Assembly (NCBI RefSeq): GCF_018812025.1
Contig: NC_063049.1
Location: 7,701,102 to 7,765,101, forward strand
From: Megalobrama amblycephala
Lineage: Eukaryota; Chordata; Actinopteri; Cypriniformes; Xenocyprididae
Reading direction: 5' to 3'
Length of the DNA: 64,000 nt
The notes beneath the pieces were generated by a model. That model searched no databases and had not been told where the DNA came from. It saw nothing but the letters and a program-made list of their open reading frames with translations. Positions 1 through 63,838 of the stretch are shown here, piece by piece. Positions within the stretch are counted from its first letter, which is position 1; each line of letters starts with the position of its first letter. The translations under genes were made by a program, and so were the position numbers.

Positions 1-65
1 CATGTTTCAGTTAAACTTCAGTTGATTCTGATGCATTTCTCTCTCTCTCTCTTGGGTAACTATAG

Positions 66-196
66 ATCAAGAAGCACCACAGGTGACTGGTAAAAGCCAT
101 CAGGATGTGCGGAGCTATGTGCGTCACATCGGTGTGATTGACAACCAGCGCACCCTATCACAGCTGTCCCACAGGCTCGAGCCGCGCCGGACCTGA
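66..196 (+). CDS. rapgef4: rapgef4 (EPAC2), last coding exon
   Basis: This is the terminal coding exon of the cAMP-regulated Rap guanine nucleotide exchange factor EPAC2. The acceptor is a pyrimidine-rich tract ending in TATAG at 65. The first two bases complete a codon begun in the previous exon, which lies outside the window. The exon encodes about 42 residues and stops with TGA at 194-196. The ending [19 protein letters not shown] is the signature C-terminus of vertebrate RAPGEF4, just after the CDC25-homology catalytic domain. Its place upstream of map3k20 and cdca7 on the same strand agrees with vertebrate synteny. Only this fragment is visible, so which fish paralogue it is cannot be decided here. 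Confidence 0.93.
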
Positions 197-1230
197 TTCT
201 ACACAACTACTGGATCAGTGCTGCTTTACCTCTGCCAGTGAATAAGCTAGCTGTGTATGAACAGATTCTTCCTCCCCTGCGGCGTATACACACAGTACAG
301 TCGAACATGCCTTGGCACAAGGGCTTTCCATTCTTTGGCTAGTTGTGTGAAAGTGTGGCTTCATTTCAGTGTGTGGCTGCAGGATGTTTGGACCTCTGTT
401 TATGACCTTTAATATTCTGCCACAGATAAGATGTTGCCCCTTACTTTCAGATTGTGTTTCTTAACAGTCTGACACATGGTGTGTTTAGAGTTTGGAACCA
501 TGAAGTTTCTTTCAAAGAGTGTTCTGTGGAAGCTTTTTGAGACTCTTTTTATGCTTTGAAAGAGATTCTGAGCATGCTGAGTTTATGTTGGTCTTACACT
601 ACCATTTAAAAATGTTTATTCAGCAAGGATGCATTCATTTGAAAAATCTATTATAAGTAAATGCTATTCTTTTGAACTTTCTATTCATAAAATGAAACAG
701 CACGACTGTTTTGACCATTGATAATCATAAATGTTTTTTGAGCAGCAAATCATCATATTAGAGTGATTTCTGAAGGATCGTGTGACACTGAAGACTGGAG
801 AAATGATGCTGAAAATTCAGCTTTGATCATAGAAATAAATTACATTTCACTATATATTCACATAGAAAACAGTTATTTTAAATTGTAATAATATTTCATA
901 GTTTTTACTGTAGTTTTGGTGAAATAAATGCATTTTTGGTGAGCAGAAGAGACATCTTTCAAAAACATTAACCCCAAAATTTTGAATGGTAGTGTATATC
1001 AATCATAAAGCATTTTGAATTAATTTCTAAATGAGCTTTTTTTTTTCTATTTGTTTTTTGGACTGGATGTAAATTGAAGATATTTATATCAACTTAAGCA
1101 TGAAGTTAAAAAAAACGTAAATAAATGGTGAACTAAGAACATATGAGCACATTTTGAATGCCTATTGGTGGCTTGTCTGCAAACTTTGTGTGTATTGTGT
1201 AAATAAAACCATCATAAGATGCATATTTAC
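197..1230 (+). other. rapgef4: rapgef4 3' UTR and candidate poly(A) signal
   Basis: This non-coding sequence follows the rapgef4 stop codon. The first ~390 bp looks unique. From about 590 to 995 it holds a MITE copy (separate entry). An AATAAA at 1202-1207 is a plausible poly(A) signal, but other AATAAA-like hexamers occur in the repeat, so the true 3' end is uncertain. Confidence 0.45.
590..996. repeat. MITE of the CACTACC...GGTAGTG family
   Basis: The copy begins near ACACTACCATTTAAAAATG and ends near TTTTGAATGGTAGTGTA, so its termini are inverted. The interior carries the phrases TTGAGCAGCAAATCA and GAAGACTGGAG. The same phrases recur at 25.6-26.4 kb and 38.6-39.4 kb, showing a dispersed family. 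It is non-autonomous, with no coding capacity. Confidence 0.7.
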
Positions 1231-1349
1231 TGACATCTTTTTTCATTCATAGCTGTGCATTATCCTTTTTGACTTGTTTCAGTTCATATATAGCTTACAG
1301 TTTAAGAAAATATTTTATAAATCATATTAAATCATTAAAAAAATGCATA

Positions 1350-1798
1350 TCATTTTAAATGTATCATTTAAAAATAATCATCCTAATATATCATAATATT
1401 TCAATATTCTTTTGTTATTAAAAATAATCACATTTGTTACATACTGCTCTGAAACTTGAAGGATTGGAGATCCAAATGCAGTTGTAATAATAGGGACAAT
1501 CGAGACATGTAATCCAAAGTACAGGTAAGGTCTAACACAGGCAGCAGTCCAAACAAACAAACAAGGCAGGAAACATGAGCAAAAGAGTAATCCAAAAGCA
1601 AAGCAAATCCTAGATAGATAGGCTAGATATATGCAGAGAGGAAATTAGGTAAATGAGACACAGGTGTAAACAATCATGGAAGATTAGTCCGGGCAAAGGA
1701 TTATGGGGAATGGAGTCCGTGTTAGTGATAATAGTCCTGGGTGGAGTGCCCTCTGGTGGTAATCACGGGCACTCTCACAGGTAATTGTGACAACATTA
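1350..1798. other. Intergenic sequence, probable degenerate repeat
   Basis: There is no coding signal. The stretch 1560-1790, with phrases such as CAGGTGTAAACAATCATGG and GGTAATCACGGGCAC, has the look of a retroelement 3' region common in fish, but I cannot name the family. Confidence 0.3.
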
Positions 1799-1821
1799 GT
1801 GCCCGGTTTCACAGACAAGGC

Positions 1822-2857
1822 TTAAAGGTGCAATATGTAAGATTTCTGTCTGCTAGATGTCACTAGAGGCCTATTCAAAACAAAGGCGTAGCTTGATGAT
1901 GGCAAGTTTGAGTGCAGAATCTTGGGGGATGTGGTCTCCACCTCACAGTCGGTGGAAACAATAAGGATAGGTCTTGGGAAGAAATCATGTTCATGGATGC
2001 GATTATTAACATTACTGTAGTATGAAGCAGAGCAGGAGCGAGTGTTGTGGAGCTGAATGAGGAGCTGGAGCGATTGATCAACACACGCCTCACGAGCAGC
2101 AGGACTTTTATTATGACACAGTCGCCGGCGCTGCTTCCGCTTTTCCGGTCATGAGTTTGAGGTAACACAGCTCTGTTTATCATATTAGATACATTTGAGT
2201 GTGTTGAAAATGTTATAATGGTACTCTGTGCGTTCGCTCGGCGGCTGCTGTGAGACACTTGTTTGAGACTCGCTGCAGTAAGATAGATCGATTTTAGGAT
2301 ATCATATTAATAAATGCTGGATGGCTTGTGTTGATAAATGGCATGCAATTAATTTTAAAACGTATTGTATGACGGAGAAAATTATGTATTACTGTTACTA
2401 AAAATAAAGCTGTATCTGATTATGCTATGTTAGCTACTTAGTAATAGTGTTTTTCTCCGAGGCATGGTAAAGCATGTTACTCGCAAAAAAATCAAGAAAA
2501 TTAGATTTAAACAATAAAACTAAACGTGTCGAGCTATATAACAACAATTCGTTTTCTGTCTATAAACGTAACCAAACAGTTGTTCCCTTGTCTATTAAAA
2601 TGTGTAAATATATTAAAGCGTCTTTGGTGTTTCCATGGTTTCTACAAAATAAACCAGAAACCGAGGTTAACGCGGGTATGACGCAATTGACAGGCGACTC
2701 CTCACACGTCCCGGAGCCTTGGTTAAAATTACAATTTTCTCACGATTTACAAATAGTTGGAAACATTTGGGATATTGTAAGTACTCAAGTGAACAAAATA
2801 CTGGCCTGGTGGTTTTTGGATATTTTACTGCAAAAATCTTATATATTGCACCTTTAA
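1822..2857. repeat. TTAA-flanked MITE (AGGTGCAATATGTAAGATTT ends)
   Basis: The element body is 1826-2853, with TTAA at both sides (1822-1825 and 2854-2857). The terminal inverted repeats start AGGTGCAATATGTAAGATTT and end AAATCTTATATATTGCACCT. A TTAA target duplication points to piggyBac-type mobilisation. No transposase is encoded. Open frames inside it are not convincing genes. Confidence 0.75.
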
Positions 2858-3220
2858 AGGGTTAGTTCACCCAAAAATGAAATTTCTGTCATTAAGTACT
2901 CACCCTCATGTCGTTCCACACCCGTTCATCTTCAGAAAACAAAATAAGATATTTTTGAGGTATATGTCTCGTCCGTAGACAGCAATATAACCACCACTTT
3001 ATAATCACCACAGTGGTTCAACCTTAATTTTATGAAGTGACATGAATACTTTTTGTGCGCAAAAATTAAAATAAAATAACGACTTTATTGAACAATATCT
3101 TCTCTTCTGTGTCATTCTCATACGCTGTTTACGTTCAGAGCTTCCGTGTTCTACATCAAAACGCTTCTCATTATTGGCCGGCTCCTGCCTCAGCATCACA
3201 CAGAATCCCAGTCAGGCACC
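2854..3220. repeat. Truncated TTAA/GGTTAGTTCACCC MITE
   Basis: It starts at TTAA followed by AGGGTTAGTTCACCCAAAAA and continues through TACTCACCCTCATGTCGTTCC, the left arm of a common cyprinid foldback MITE. The right arm is missing. Fuller copies are at 5307-6042 and 55556-56399. Confidence 0.75.
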
Positions 3221-3329
3221 TTTATAAAAGCTACTTAAATGTCCTGATTTAACTAAGGCCTAATCCTGGTTTAATCTAAGCCCTGTCTGTGAAACAAGGC
3301 CTACATATATTATATGAATCGTTCTAAAA

Positions 3330-3639
3330 TTACATTCGTTTTAATGAACAGTGTGCAGGATTCGTGTGCCACTTTCCCTCTCGTGTTCGCGCGGCTCCCT
3401 CTTTGCTCTGGTGGGCTGTGCAGGTGTGTCCGCTGGGAGTCGCTGTTTCTCCCCGTCTCTGCTGCGTCACTGCGCTGATGTTGGCAGCTTCTCTGTTCAG
3501 GAAGAAGTTGTTACACGTGAAATCACCGGACCGGACACTGACTGAAAATATCTGATACTGAGTCACAAGTTGACGCAAGAACTTCATGACTGCTGTCCAT
3601 CTCTCCCGGGAAGACTGACAGCAGAACACAGGAGAGCGG
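3330..3639 (+). promoter_or_regulatory. map3k20: map3k20 promoter region and candidate non-coding exon 1
   Basis: This is a locally CpG-rich block, unlike the AT-rich flanks, lying upstream of the first coding exon in the expected place. It ends with GGAGAGCGG followed by a strong donor GTACGT at 3640. I infer a 5' UTR exon ending at 3639 that splices to the acceptor at 8708. The transcription start is not visible and no TATA box was recognised. An alternative first exon between 8440 and 8708 cannot be excluded. Confidence 0.5.
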
Positions 3640-4730
3640 GTACGTGTTTGTGTTTGTGTGTGTGTGTGTGTCTATTTGTTTGTCTGATGTTACACTGTAA
3701 TAACAACAGTGTGAGATGTTGATCAGTGCTGGTGTAGCTCATGGATCTGTTGGGATCTGCCTAGACCTGTTCCTGCAATTTCCCACATCACAGACAGGGA
3801 ACGTTAATGATGAAATGATCACTTATTAATGATTAATATTTGCAAAAATGTTCTAAATCTGCTTTTCTAAAACCTTAAAGTCAACCAAAGCACGTGTGGC
3901 TTTGGTTTAGAGTGGTTTATGTAACATTTTGCCTTTGCTGTAATAGAACAATTCATATAGGGCACGTTATATAACTGTTAATGTTTACACTAGCATGTTG
4001 AATCCTTTACAAAATTACCAGAACAGTGATATCAGATGATTGCCATATTCATGATTTGACATGATGCTTCGAGGGACTTCATAGGAGTTCTATATGTGTA
4101 AATCACAATAATGCATTATTATATCTATGCATCATAACTAACGTGATTCTGTTCACCTTATATTGTTTCAGTTAACTGACTGTTGAAGTTGATGTTTTGT
4201 TGATTTATCTGGGGTGAAAGTCATTCTGCTGTCCACTGCATGCATGCTGCATTGTATGATGCACAGGCCTTCACTAGATGAATGAGAAAAATCCCAATTA
4301 TTTTGCTGGTTTTACTTTCTGCTCCAGTGCTGAGAGCATGTGCTGGGAAATTAATGGAGGAATGTTGCTGTGATCCTATTGGTTCAGAATTGAATGAGGA
4401 AATACTGTACAAGCATTGAAATGCAGAGAGGTTATCAAAATCAGATATTACAGCAATCCCAAAAAGTATTTGGACACTTCATTCATACTTGAAAATGTTT
4501 GATACAGCAGTAATGAAACAATGATTATATTGTTGACCAGTGCAGATAAATAGTATATTGTGACTCGTTGTGGTTATCAGTGTTAGTTGATCATTTGCAT
4601 ATTTAATGTGATTCTCTACACCTGTGGTGAGTTCATCTGTGTGAACTTGAGAACGGACTTCATCCACTAACAATGACCAGCTGATTAAAAAACACTGATT
4701 GAGCAAAAATGAGGAAGAACAGTTAGTGAA
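3640..4730 (+). other. map3k20: map3k20 intron 1, 5' part
   Basis: The intron opens with a TG microsatellite (about 3648-3670). The remainder is AT-rich, apparently unique intronic DNA with no coding evidence. Confidence 0.5.
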
Positions 4731-5306
4731 GACCCTTGTGAAAAAGAAGTGCACTACGAATGTAAACTTGTGGTGTACTACTTCAACTCCAATATGTATA
4801 TTAAAAACTTGCAGATAATATAATATTAATAAAATAAAAGTCCATTAAGTGTACTTAACGAGAGTACACTTTCATAAGTATGTTTCTTAACACACTTAAG
4901 TACATTTTTTAAATTGCACTTTGTCATGGTCAAATTAAATGTTTTACTTTAAATTTTAAATCTTAATGTTTCTGAAATATTTTGTCGTGCTTTAAAGAAG
5001 TACGCTTATTTTGATGTGTTGACTAACATACTAAAGCACATGCAAAGTATTTGACTATAATCTTAACTATAGTGATATTCAATTTTACATTTATTGTTAA
5101 TATATTTTAATTGTACTAAATTGCAACTTCATCATTACAAATGTGTAATTACAAATATATTTAAATACATGACATACAAGTTTCAATAGAAATGGCAATA
5201 AAGTATATTTTAGTTGATCATAAATAGCTTGTCAGATCATTCAGCAGTAACTTTAACCATATGTCAAAGACAATAGAATAAATTATGAAATTATATATAA
5301 AGATAC

Positions 5307-6042
5307 TTAAAGGTTTAGTTCACCCAAAACTGAAAATTCTGTCATTTATTACTCACCCTCATGTCGTTCCACACCCGTAAGACCTTTGTTATTCTTCAGA
5401 ACGCAAATTAAGATATTTTTGTTGAAATCCGATGGCTCAGTGAGGCCTGCATAGCCAGCAATGGTATTTCCTCTCTCAAGATCCATTAATGCATATTTAA
5501 ATCAGTTCATGTGAGTACAGTGGTTCAATATTAATATTATAAAGCGACGAGAATATTTTTGGTGCACCAAAATAAACAAAAAACGACTTATATAGTGATG
5601 GCCGATTTCAAAACACTGCTTCAGGAAGCTTCGGAGCACAAATGAATCAGTGTGTCGAATCTGCTGTTCGGAGCGCCAAAGTCACGTGATTTCAGCAGTT
5701 TGGCAGTTTGACACGTGATCTGAATCATGATTCGATACACTGATTCATAACTCTCTGAAGCTTCATGAAGCAGTGTTTTGAAATCGGCCATCACTATATA
5801 AGTCGTTATTTTTATTTTCGCTTTATAATATTAATATTGAACCACTGTACTCACATGAACTGATTTATATATATTTTTAGTACATTAATGGATCTTGAGA
5901 GAGGAAGTGTCATTGCTCCCTAGCCATCGGATTTCAACAAAAATATCTTAATTTGTGTTCCGAGATTAACAAATGTGTGGAACGGCATGAGGGTGAGTAA
6001 TAAATGACTGAATTTTTATTTTTGGGTGAACTAACCCTTTAA
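5307..6042. repeat. Full-length TTAA-flanked foldback MITE
   Basis: TTAA bounds both ends (5307-5310 and 6039-6042). The left end GGTTTAGTTCACCCAAAA is mirrored by TTTTGGGTGAACTAACCC. The two halves are largely inverted copies of each other: GATGGCCGATTTCAAAACAC on the left pairs with GTGTTTTGAAATCGGCCATC on the right. The element could therefore fold into one long hairpin. It is non-coding. Confidence 0.85.
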
Positions 6043-6544
6043 GTCCAACTTAAGTGAGTCAAAAAGCAATATAACTGCATTTAATATACATCATTGCATT
6101 TAATATAATCTCTAATACATTTTCATTTAATTGCAATTATGCAATTAAGTGTCTGAAAACATTACATTCAATTCAAACTTATTCGGTTACACTATATTTT
6201 AAGATGTCTTTGTTACACTGTAATTATACATGTAAGTACTGAGTAATATTATGTAACACTATATGGTTAGGGTTTGGTTTGGTTTAGGGTTTGTTGCATG
6301 TAATAATTTATAGTTATTACTACAGTAACTACATGTAACAATGACACTGTAAAATAAAGTGTTATATTCTTTATATAAGTATATTATTTCACTAAAGTCT
6401 GCTTCTTTTTCACGAGGGGAGAAAAGCTCCTGCAGCATTTGATGACACACTTGCTTTGATATTTTCTATCTAATTCAATGACAGTCACATATTTTTATGT
6501 GTGATTCCAAACAATTTGGGAGCCACTGTATTTATGAAGATGAG

Positions 6545-6547
<3 letters not shown>

Positions 6548-6591
<44 letters not shown>
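6548..6591. repeat. TA microsatellite
   Basis: A run of about 22 TA units immediately left of a Tc1/mariner insertion, which uses TA as its target. Confidence 0.95.
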
Positions 6592-6595
<4 letters not shown>

Positions 6596-6597
<2 letters not shown>

Positions 6598-7742
6598 GTG
6601 TTCAGCGTAAATGAGTACACCCCCTTTGAAAAGTAACATTTTAAACAATATCTCAATGAACACAAAAACAATTTCCAAAATGTTGACAAGGCTAAGTTTT
6701 ATATAACATCTGTTTAACATATAACATGAAAGTAAGGTTAATAATGTAACTTAGAGAACAAAATTTTCAGTTTTACTCAAATTAGGGTGATGCAAAAATG
6801 AGTACACCCCACTGAATGTCTTTGGAGCAAAGCTAAATTTTAGACTACAAATGTCTAATTCAACAAGAATTCAACCAAAGGTGAGTCTGATTATTCATTA
6901 CACAGATGTCCAGCGGACAGTTGACTATAAAAGGGTGTTTAAACCACTTCCCATTTCATGCTGTCAGCAATGGCACCCCATGAAGAGAAATGTCACAAGA
7001 CCTGAGAAAGAAAATAATTTCTTTACACCAGAAAGGTGAAGGCTACAAGAAGATCAGCAAAGCTTTACTTATCAGTCTGAATACTGTTGCAAAAGTTTTA
7101 ACAAAAAAAATTTAAACAAGATGGAACTGCAACGATCTCACAGAGACGTCCAGGTCGTCCATGGAAGTTTACACCTCGACAGGAGCGTCTTCTGATGAGA
7201 AGGGTTGAAGAAAATCGACATGCAAGTTCACTGAAGTTATCTAAAGAAGTAGAAAGCCAAACTGGGGTGACTATTTCCCGTGACACAATACGGCGTACAC
7301 TACAGAGGAATGGCATCATGGGTGTCCACGAAAGAAGCCTTTCCTAAAGCCCAGGCACAAAAAAGCCTGCCTAGAGTTTGCCAGGGCCCATGCTGACAAA
7401 GATGAAGACTACTGGGACTCTATACTCTGGAGTGATGAGACCAAGATAAATGTTTTTGGAACTGATGGCTTCAAAACTGTATGGCGTCACAAAGGTGAGG
7501 AATACAAAGAAAAATGCATGGTGCGTACAGTGAAACATGGTGGTGACAGTGTCCTTATGTGGGGCTGCATGAGTGCTGCTGGTGTCGGGGAGCAGCATTT
7601 CATTGATGGCATCATGAATTCACAGATGTTCTGCTCTATACTGAAATGCTCTATACATTTTGGAAATAGTTTTTGTGTTCATTGAGATATCGTTTAAAAT
7701 GTTACTTTTAAAAGGGGGTGTACTCATTTATGCTGAGCACTG
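6596..7742 (+). mobile_element. Degenerate Tc1/mariner transposon
   Basis: The terminal inverted repeats are CAGTGTTCAGCGTAAATGAG at the left and CTCATTTATGCTGAGCACTG at the right, with the right end abutting TA. The + strand interior carries a broken transposase. A first helix-turn-helix region with frameshifts is near 7000-7100. A second, ending near [16 protein letters not shown], is at about 7130-7320. A start of the DDE catalytic domain ([12 protein letters not shown], near 7430-7460) carries the first Asp. The sequence then jumps to the right end, so the remaining catalytic residues are deleted. This copy cannot encode active transposase. Confidence 0.85.
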
Positions 7743-7864
7743 TATATTCACTAGAGTGTACTTCTTTCCTGTGCATGAACGTACAGCACCAGTGAGGTGA
7801 TGTGCTTCCTGCGCTGCTAAATATAACACAAAGCTCAAACCTGCTGCGCACCCTAGCAGTCCAG

Positions 7865-8131
7865 CGCAGACCTCTAAAAAACACAATTACTTCTATAAAA
7901 ATGGGACACTTTTTTAATTTTATTCTCCTGTGTCTGTTTTAACAAGATGCATTCATAGTAATATAATGAAGTTTTTACAGAAAAATGCATTTTACCCCAT
8001 TCACTACCATTATAAAGCCAGGATATTTTAAAATATATATCTCCGATTTTGTTAGTCATATACACCTAGGATGGCTTGAGGGTGAGTAAAACATGGGAAA
8101 ATTTTCATTTTTGGGTGAACTATCCCTTTAA
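7865..8131. repeat. MITE fragment ending in TTAA
   Basis: The right end TTTTTGGGTGAACTATCCC is followed by TTAA at 8128-8131, as in the other GGTTAGTTCACCC MITEs. The left end is not clear. Confidence 0.55.
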
Positions 8132-8209
8132 GTAGGACTTTAAGTTGTCATTATTTTGAAACATTGTCTTTGAAGTACAATTAAGTGCACTTCCTTTTCA
8201 CAAGGGTAC

Positions 8210-61056
<52,847 letters not shown>

Positions 61057-61645
61057 GCATGTATTCTGATAGAAGGGTTGGTAATGATTCAAGTTCGATT
61101 CACAGTAAGGGCTAAACGAGGACCTGATCTTATAACCAAAGAAAGCACTTAAACCTAGTTGTTCCTAGAAGATTGTTGGTGTATTGTAAGTACACTTAAA
61201 TAAAAGTGTCTTTTAAATTGACACTGATTAAGGGAACTTTTTCACCATGAAATGGATATACTGATCTTAAATGTCATAAATTATTATGCTGTTCCTGAAA
61301 AAGGCCCATTACCTTTGCTTTTTTAAAGTTGATATTTCCTTTCTAGGCTTAAACTTGAATTTGCCTCTCTTGAAATTTTGTTTTGTGTGTGTGCGTGTAT
61401 TGAAACTATGCGGAATACTTCAGTGATGATCATAATTGAGGTTATGAGGTTTATAATATGAGGTTTTCTATTAAACTGTTTTGACAATGTCTGCCTCCAT
61501 GGCAAATGTGGTTATATTATATTGTGGTATTTTATTATGGAGGATTATTTCATTTATATGATATTAAAGATGTATTTATTATTATATTGGTGGAATTTTA
61601 AACATGGTCAATTTATAAGATATTAATAAAATGTAAACTTCGAAC
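61057..61645 (+). terminator. map3k20: map3k20 3' UTR with poly(A) signals
   Basis: Two AATAAA hexamers: 61199-61204 (about 145 nt after the stop) and 61625-61630, the latter followed by a T-rich, GT-containing stretch. Either could define the alpha transcript end. The distal one leaves less than 450 bp to the cdca7 start codon. Confidence 0.65.
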
Positions 61646-61668
61646 CAAACACTTTGCTTGTTTTATCT

Positions 61669-62082
61669 AGTCAGCATTTCGCGCGATTTATGTGTCCTTA
61701 TGAAAATGAGCTCTGAGGTTTGGCGCCACAGCTAAAGATCCTGTAAGCGCACGTAACGCCAAATAGACATATAATTATATTCGCCTTTATTTTACTAACC
61801 CCAGACTTCTAATGCAATTGTATCACAAAGTTTATACTGAACTCATAATTAAATGAATAATAAAGCTCTTGAATCTTCAACGTATTCGACTGGGCTACTT
61901 TATTAGCTTTACACACCTTCCAGGACTCTCGTGTGGCGCGGAAGACAGTCACGCCTCTTCAACATTTACGCGCCAACTTCCAGACTAAACACCGCGCCAC
62001 AGGACAGAGACACACACACTCGCAGAAGACTCGGGCTCACCGTAAACTTACACCCCCTCAAACCACAGAGAACTACAACACG
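61669..62082 (+). promoter_or_regulatory. cdca7: cdca7 promoter and 5' UTR with E2F-type sites
   Basis: TTTCGCGC (61677-61684) and TTTGGCGC (61719-61726, as TTTGGCGCC) both fit the E2F consensus TTTSSCGC. A near match on the minus strand, GTTGGCGC, lies at about 61970-61977. CpG content rises from here to the start codon. CDCA7 is a known E2F- and MYC-regulated, S-phase gene, so the sites fit. The transcription start was not determined. Confidence 0.7.
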
Positions 62083-62094
62083 ATGCGCTCCAAG
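62083..62094 (+). CDS. cdca7: cdca7 coding exon 1 (MRSK)
   Basis: ATG at 62083 with only four codons before the donor CAAG|GTACAG at 62095. The sequence around it, ACACGATGCG, is an acceptable start context. It is consistent with a short first coding exon, but the human N-terminus differs, so an alternative first exon, or a start at the in-frame ATG 62754, is possible. Confidence 0.6.
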
Positions 62095-63838
62095 GTACAG
62101 TAAAATATGCCAGCTTTTGTTTTCTGTCGGCCTGCAAGTATAGCTGCTAAATAAGTGTGTGTTTTGTGAATGAATGAAGGCTGTCGTGGCGTTTGTAAGT
62201 TAGTTAAAGTGCGTTTCAACGCTATAAAAGAGTTCAAACATCAGCTAGATCGATTGTTCATGTTGTGTCTTTGTTTGGGAGGTATATATATTCGAGAGCA
62301 TGTCTGTTTTGTGTTGTTTTAAACTTGTTTGGTGGGGGCAGGGCTCGTCCCTAACTTCAGAAAAAACAACGAGTAAAATTAATTATTTAATAATATAAAA
62401 AATGTTACCTTCTACAACGCTGTACAAATAATTACACTTTTTAAATGTTCTTATTAAAATATTGTGTATAAAAAGAAATGAATTTAATTGTTAAATTTAA
62501 AAATTTAATAGTTTCTGCCGCAGAGTTCACGCCCCCCAGACATAGATGACGTCGAATTTTACTCCCTGCCATTTTAAGTTCTTGACTAAAAATGATTTAC
62601 AGCGTTTAAATGTGAAAGCCATACTTTCAGTATAGCATACAGGCCCTCTTATTTCCAGCAGCAGATCTGAAACCTTGATCTCTATTAAAAGCAGTCCGAC
62701 ATGTGTCGGGTATATTTGAAGTATTTGCTGGACTCTCGTTCTTCATTAACGGTATGAATACTGTACAGAGGCTGCAGGCGTCTCCACCCTCCACCAGGAT
62801 GAACCTGCGCAGTTACAGGAGCACTGCTGTGGTTCCCATGGAAACCTCCTCTTCCTCCTCGGATGACAGCTGTGACAGTTTTGGATCCGATGGTTTTGGG
62901 AACTCGGTACGACATGAACTTTTCCATGTGTAAAATTGACCTGCAATTGTGTTAGTGTCTTTCAGCTACCGCCTGCTCATTTTGAACCCATGATGACACA
63001 TTTTCTTTTTTTTTTCTTCTTCTAGAAGAGGCCGCTGAGACAGACGAGAAGCTCTGCTCAGATTGAGAAAGTGTTTAACGTTCTACCTGTGACTGAGGAA
63101 GAGGACGCGTGCAGCGGTTTTGAGAATGAACTGAATGATGACATGACAGAAATGGTTTGTAACTAGAGGAAACACTTAAGTCACAGCTTTCTGCTTTATC
63201 ATCATAATGGCTTTTGAAAGGAGGTTTATGTTCAATTAATCATATATGTATTTCCTTTCAGAAAATGGACTCTGACGCTGAGACCTGTTCACCTCCAAGG
63301 AAAACTCGTAAATCATTCACGCTCCGAGTAGCCATGAAGTTCCCAAATAAACGGGCCAGTCCATCAAAGCCAGTGACACCTGTGTCCAAACCCAAACCTA
63401 AACCTAAACCTGAACCCAAACCCAAAGACCCCGAGTCTGACTCTGAGAGCGACAACTTCATGCTGAAGAGAGCGCTGAACATTAAAGAAAACAAAGCTAT
63501 GGTGAGCAAGTCAGCTTCTACATGCACGTGCATTACCTTATGAAAATCAACTACTGATTTTTTTTTAATTTTTTTTTTTATTATTATTAATTTTCTATTT
63601 ATAAAATTGTCTCAGCATGTAGCTATGCCACCCAGGCTGCCTGTTATTTTGCACTTATGTGCTTTAAGTTTGAATGTAATTCTAACGATAAGAGTGTGTG
63701 ATTCCAGTTTTAAGAGAATTGTGAGCTTTATTTATTTATTTTTTCCCCTTCTCTTTGTAGCTTGCTAAACTAATGGCAGAGCTGGATAAGGTTCCTGGAC
63801 TCTTTCCTGGGAAGGCTGCTTTGTCACAGGGCAATACG
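62083..63838 (+). CDS. cdca7: cdca7, first five coding exons (partial at window end)
   Basis: Cell division cycle-associated protein 7, the zinc-finger partner that recruits and activates the HELLS remodeller (family knowledge). Joined exons: 62083-62094, 62769-62906, 63026-63154, 63262-63501, 63761-63838, giving 199 residues in frame, ending at a donor. The conserved METSSSSSDDSCDSFGSD block, RVAMKFP, KRALNIKENKAMLAKLMAEL and PGLFPG match vertebrate CDCA7. The C-terminal cysteine-rich zinc domain lies beyond the window. Which fish paralogue (a or b) cannot be settled from this part. Confidence 0.9.
62769..62906 (+). CDS. cdca7: cdca7 coding exon 2
   Basis: Contains METSSSSSDDSCDSFGSDGF, the most conserved part of the CDCA7 N-terminus. 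Donor TCG|GTACGA at 62907. The acceptor is taken as CTGTACAG (ends 62768). CTGCAG nine bases on would keep the frame too. The pyrimidine tract is poor. Confidence 0.8.
63026..63154 (+). CDS. cdca7: cdca7 coding exon 3
   Basis: 129 nt encoding KRPLRQTRSSAQIEKVFNVL and an acidic segment (TEEEDACSGFENELNDD). Acceptor is a long T/C tract ending TCTAG at 63025; donor ATG|GTTTGT at 63155. Confidence 0.88.
63262..63501 (+). CDS. cdca7: cdca7 coding exon 4
   Basis: Encodes KSFTLRVAMKFPNKR, a Lys-Pro repeat (KPKPKPKPEPKPK), an acidic patch ESDSESDNF, then KRALNIKENKAM. Acceptor TCCTTTCAG ends at 63261 and donor ATG|GTGAGC is at 63502. The conserved ends anchor it. The KP repeat is absent from human CDCA7. 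Confidence 0.93.
63761..63838 (+). CDS. cdca7: cdca7 coding exon 5
   Basis: 78 nt encoding LAKLMAELDKVPGLFPGK and further residues to QGNT. Human has LAKLMSELESFPGSFRG. Acceptor CTTTGTAG ends at 63760 and donor ACG|GTAAGA is at 63839. Intron sequence runs to the window end. Confidence 0.92.

Larger units (their letters stand above)
1799..3299. repeat. Outer DNA transposon interrupted by two insertions
   Basis: The left end GGTTTCACAGACAAGGCTTA (from about 1805) is matched in inverted orientation by the right end AAGCCCTGTCTGTGAAAC (3278-3295). The interior between these ends is almost entirely made of two later TTAA-flanked elements (1826-2853 and 2858 onward). The outer element was therefore already in place when they jumped in. 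Confidence 0.65.

Noticed and set aside
1875..2857. Two 127-codon open frames
   Set aside because: Both lie wholly inside a TTAA-flanked MITE and show no protein similarity.
6495..6720. Open frames through the TA run
   Set aside because: Low-complexity Tyr-Ile repeats produced by the microsatellite.
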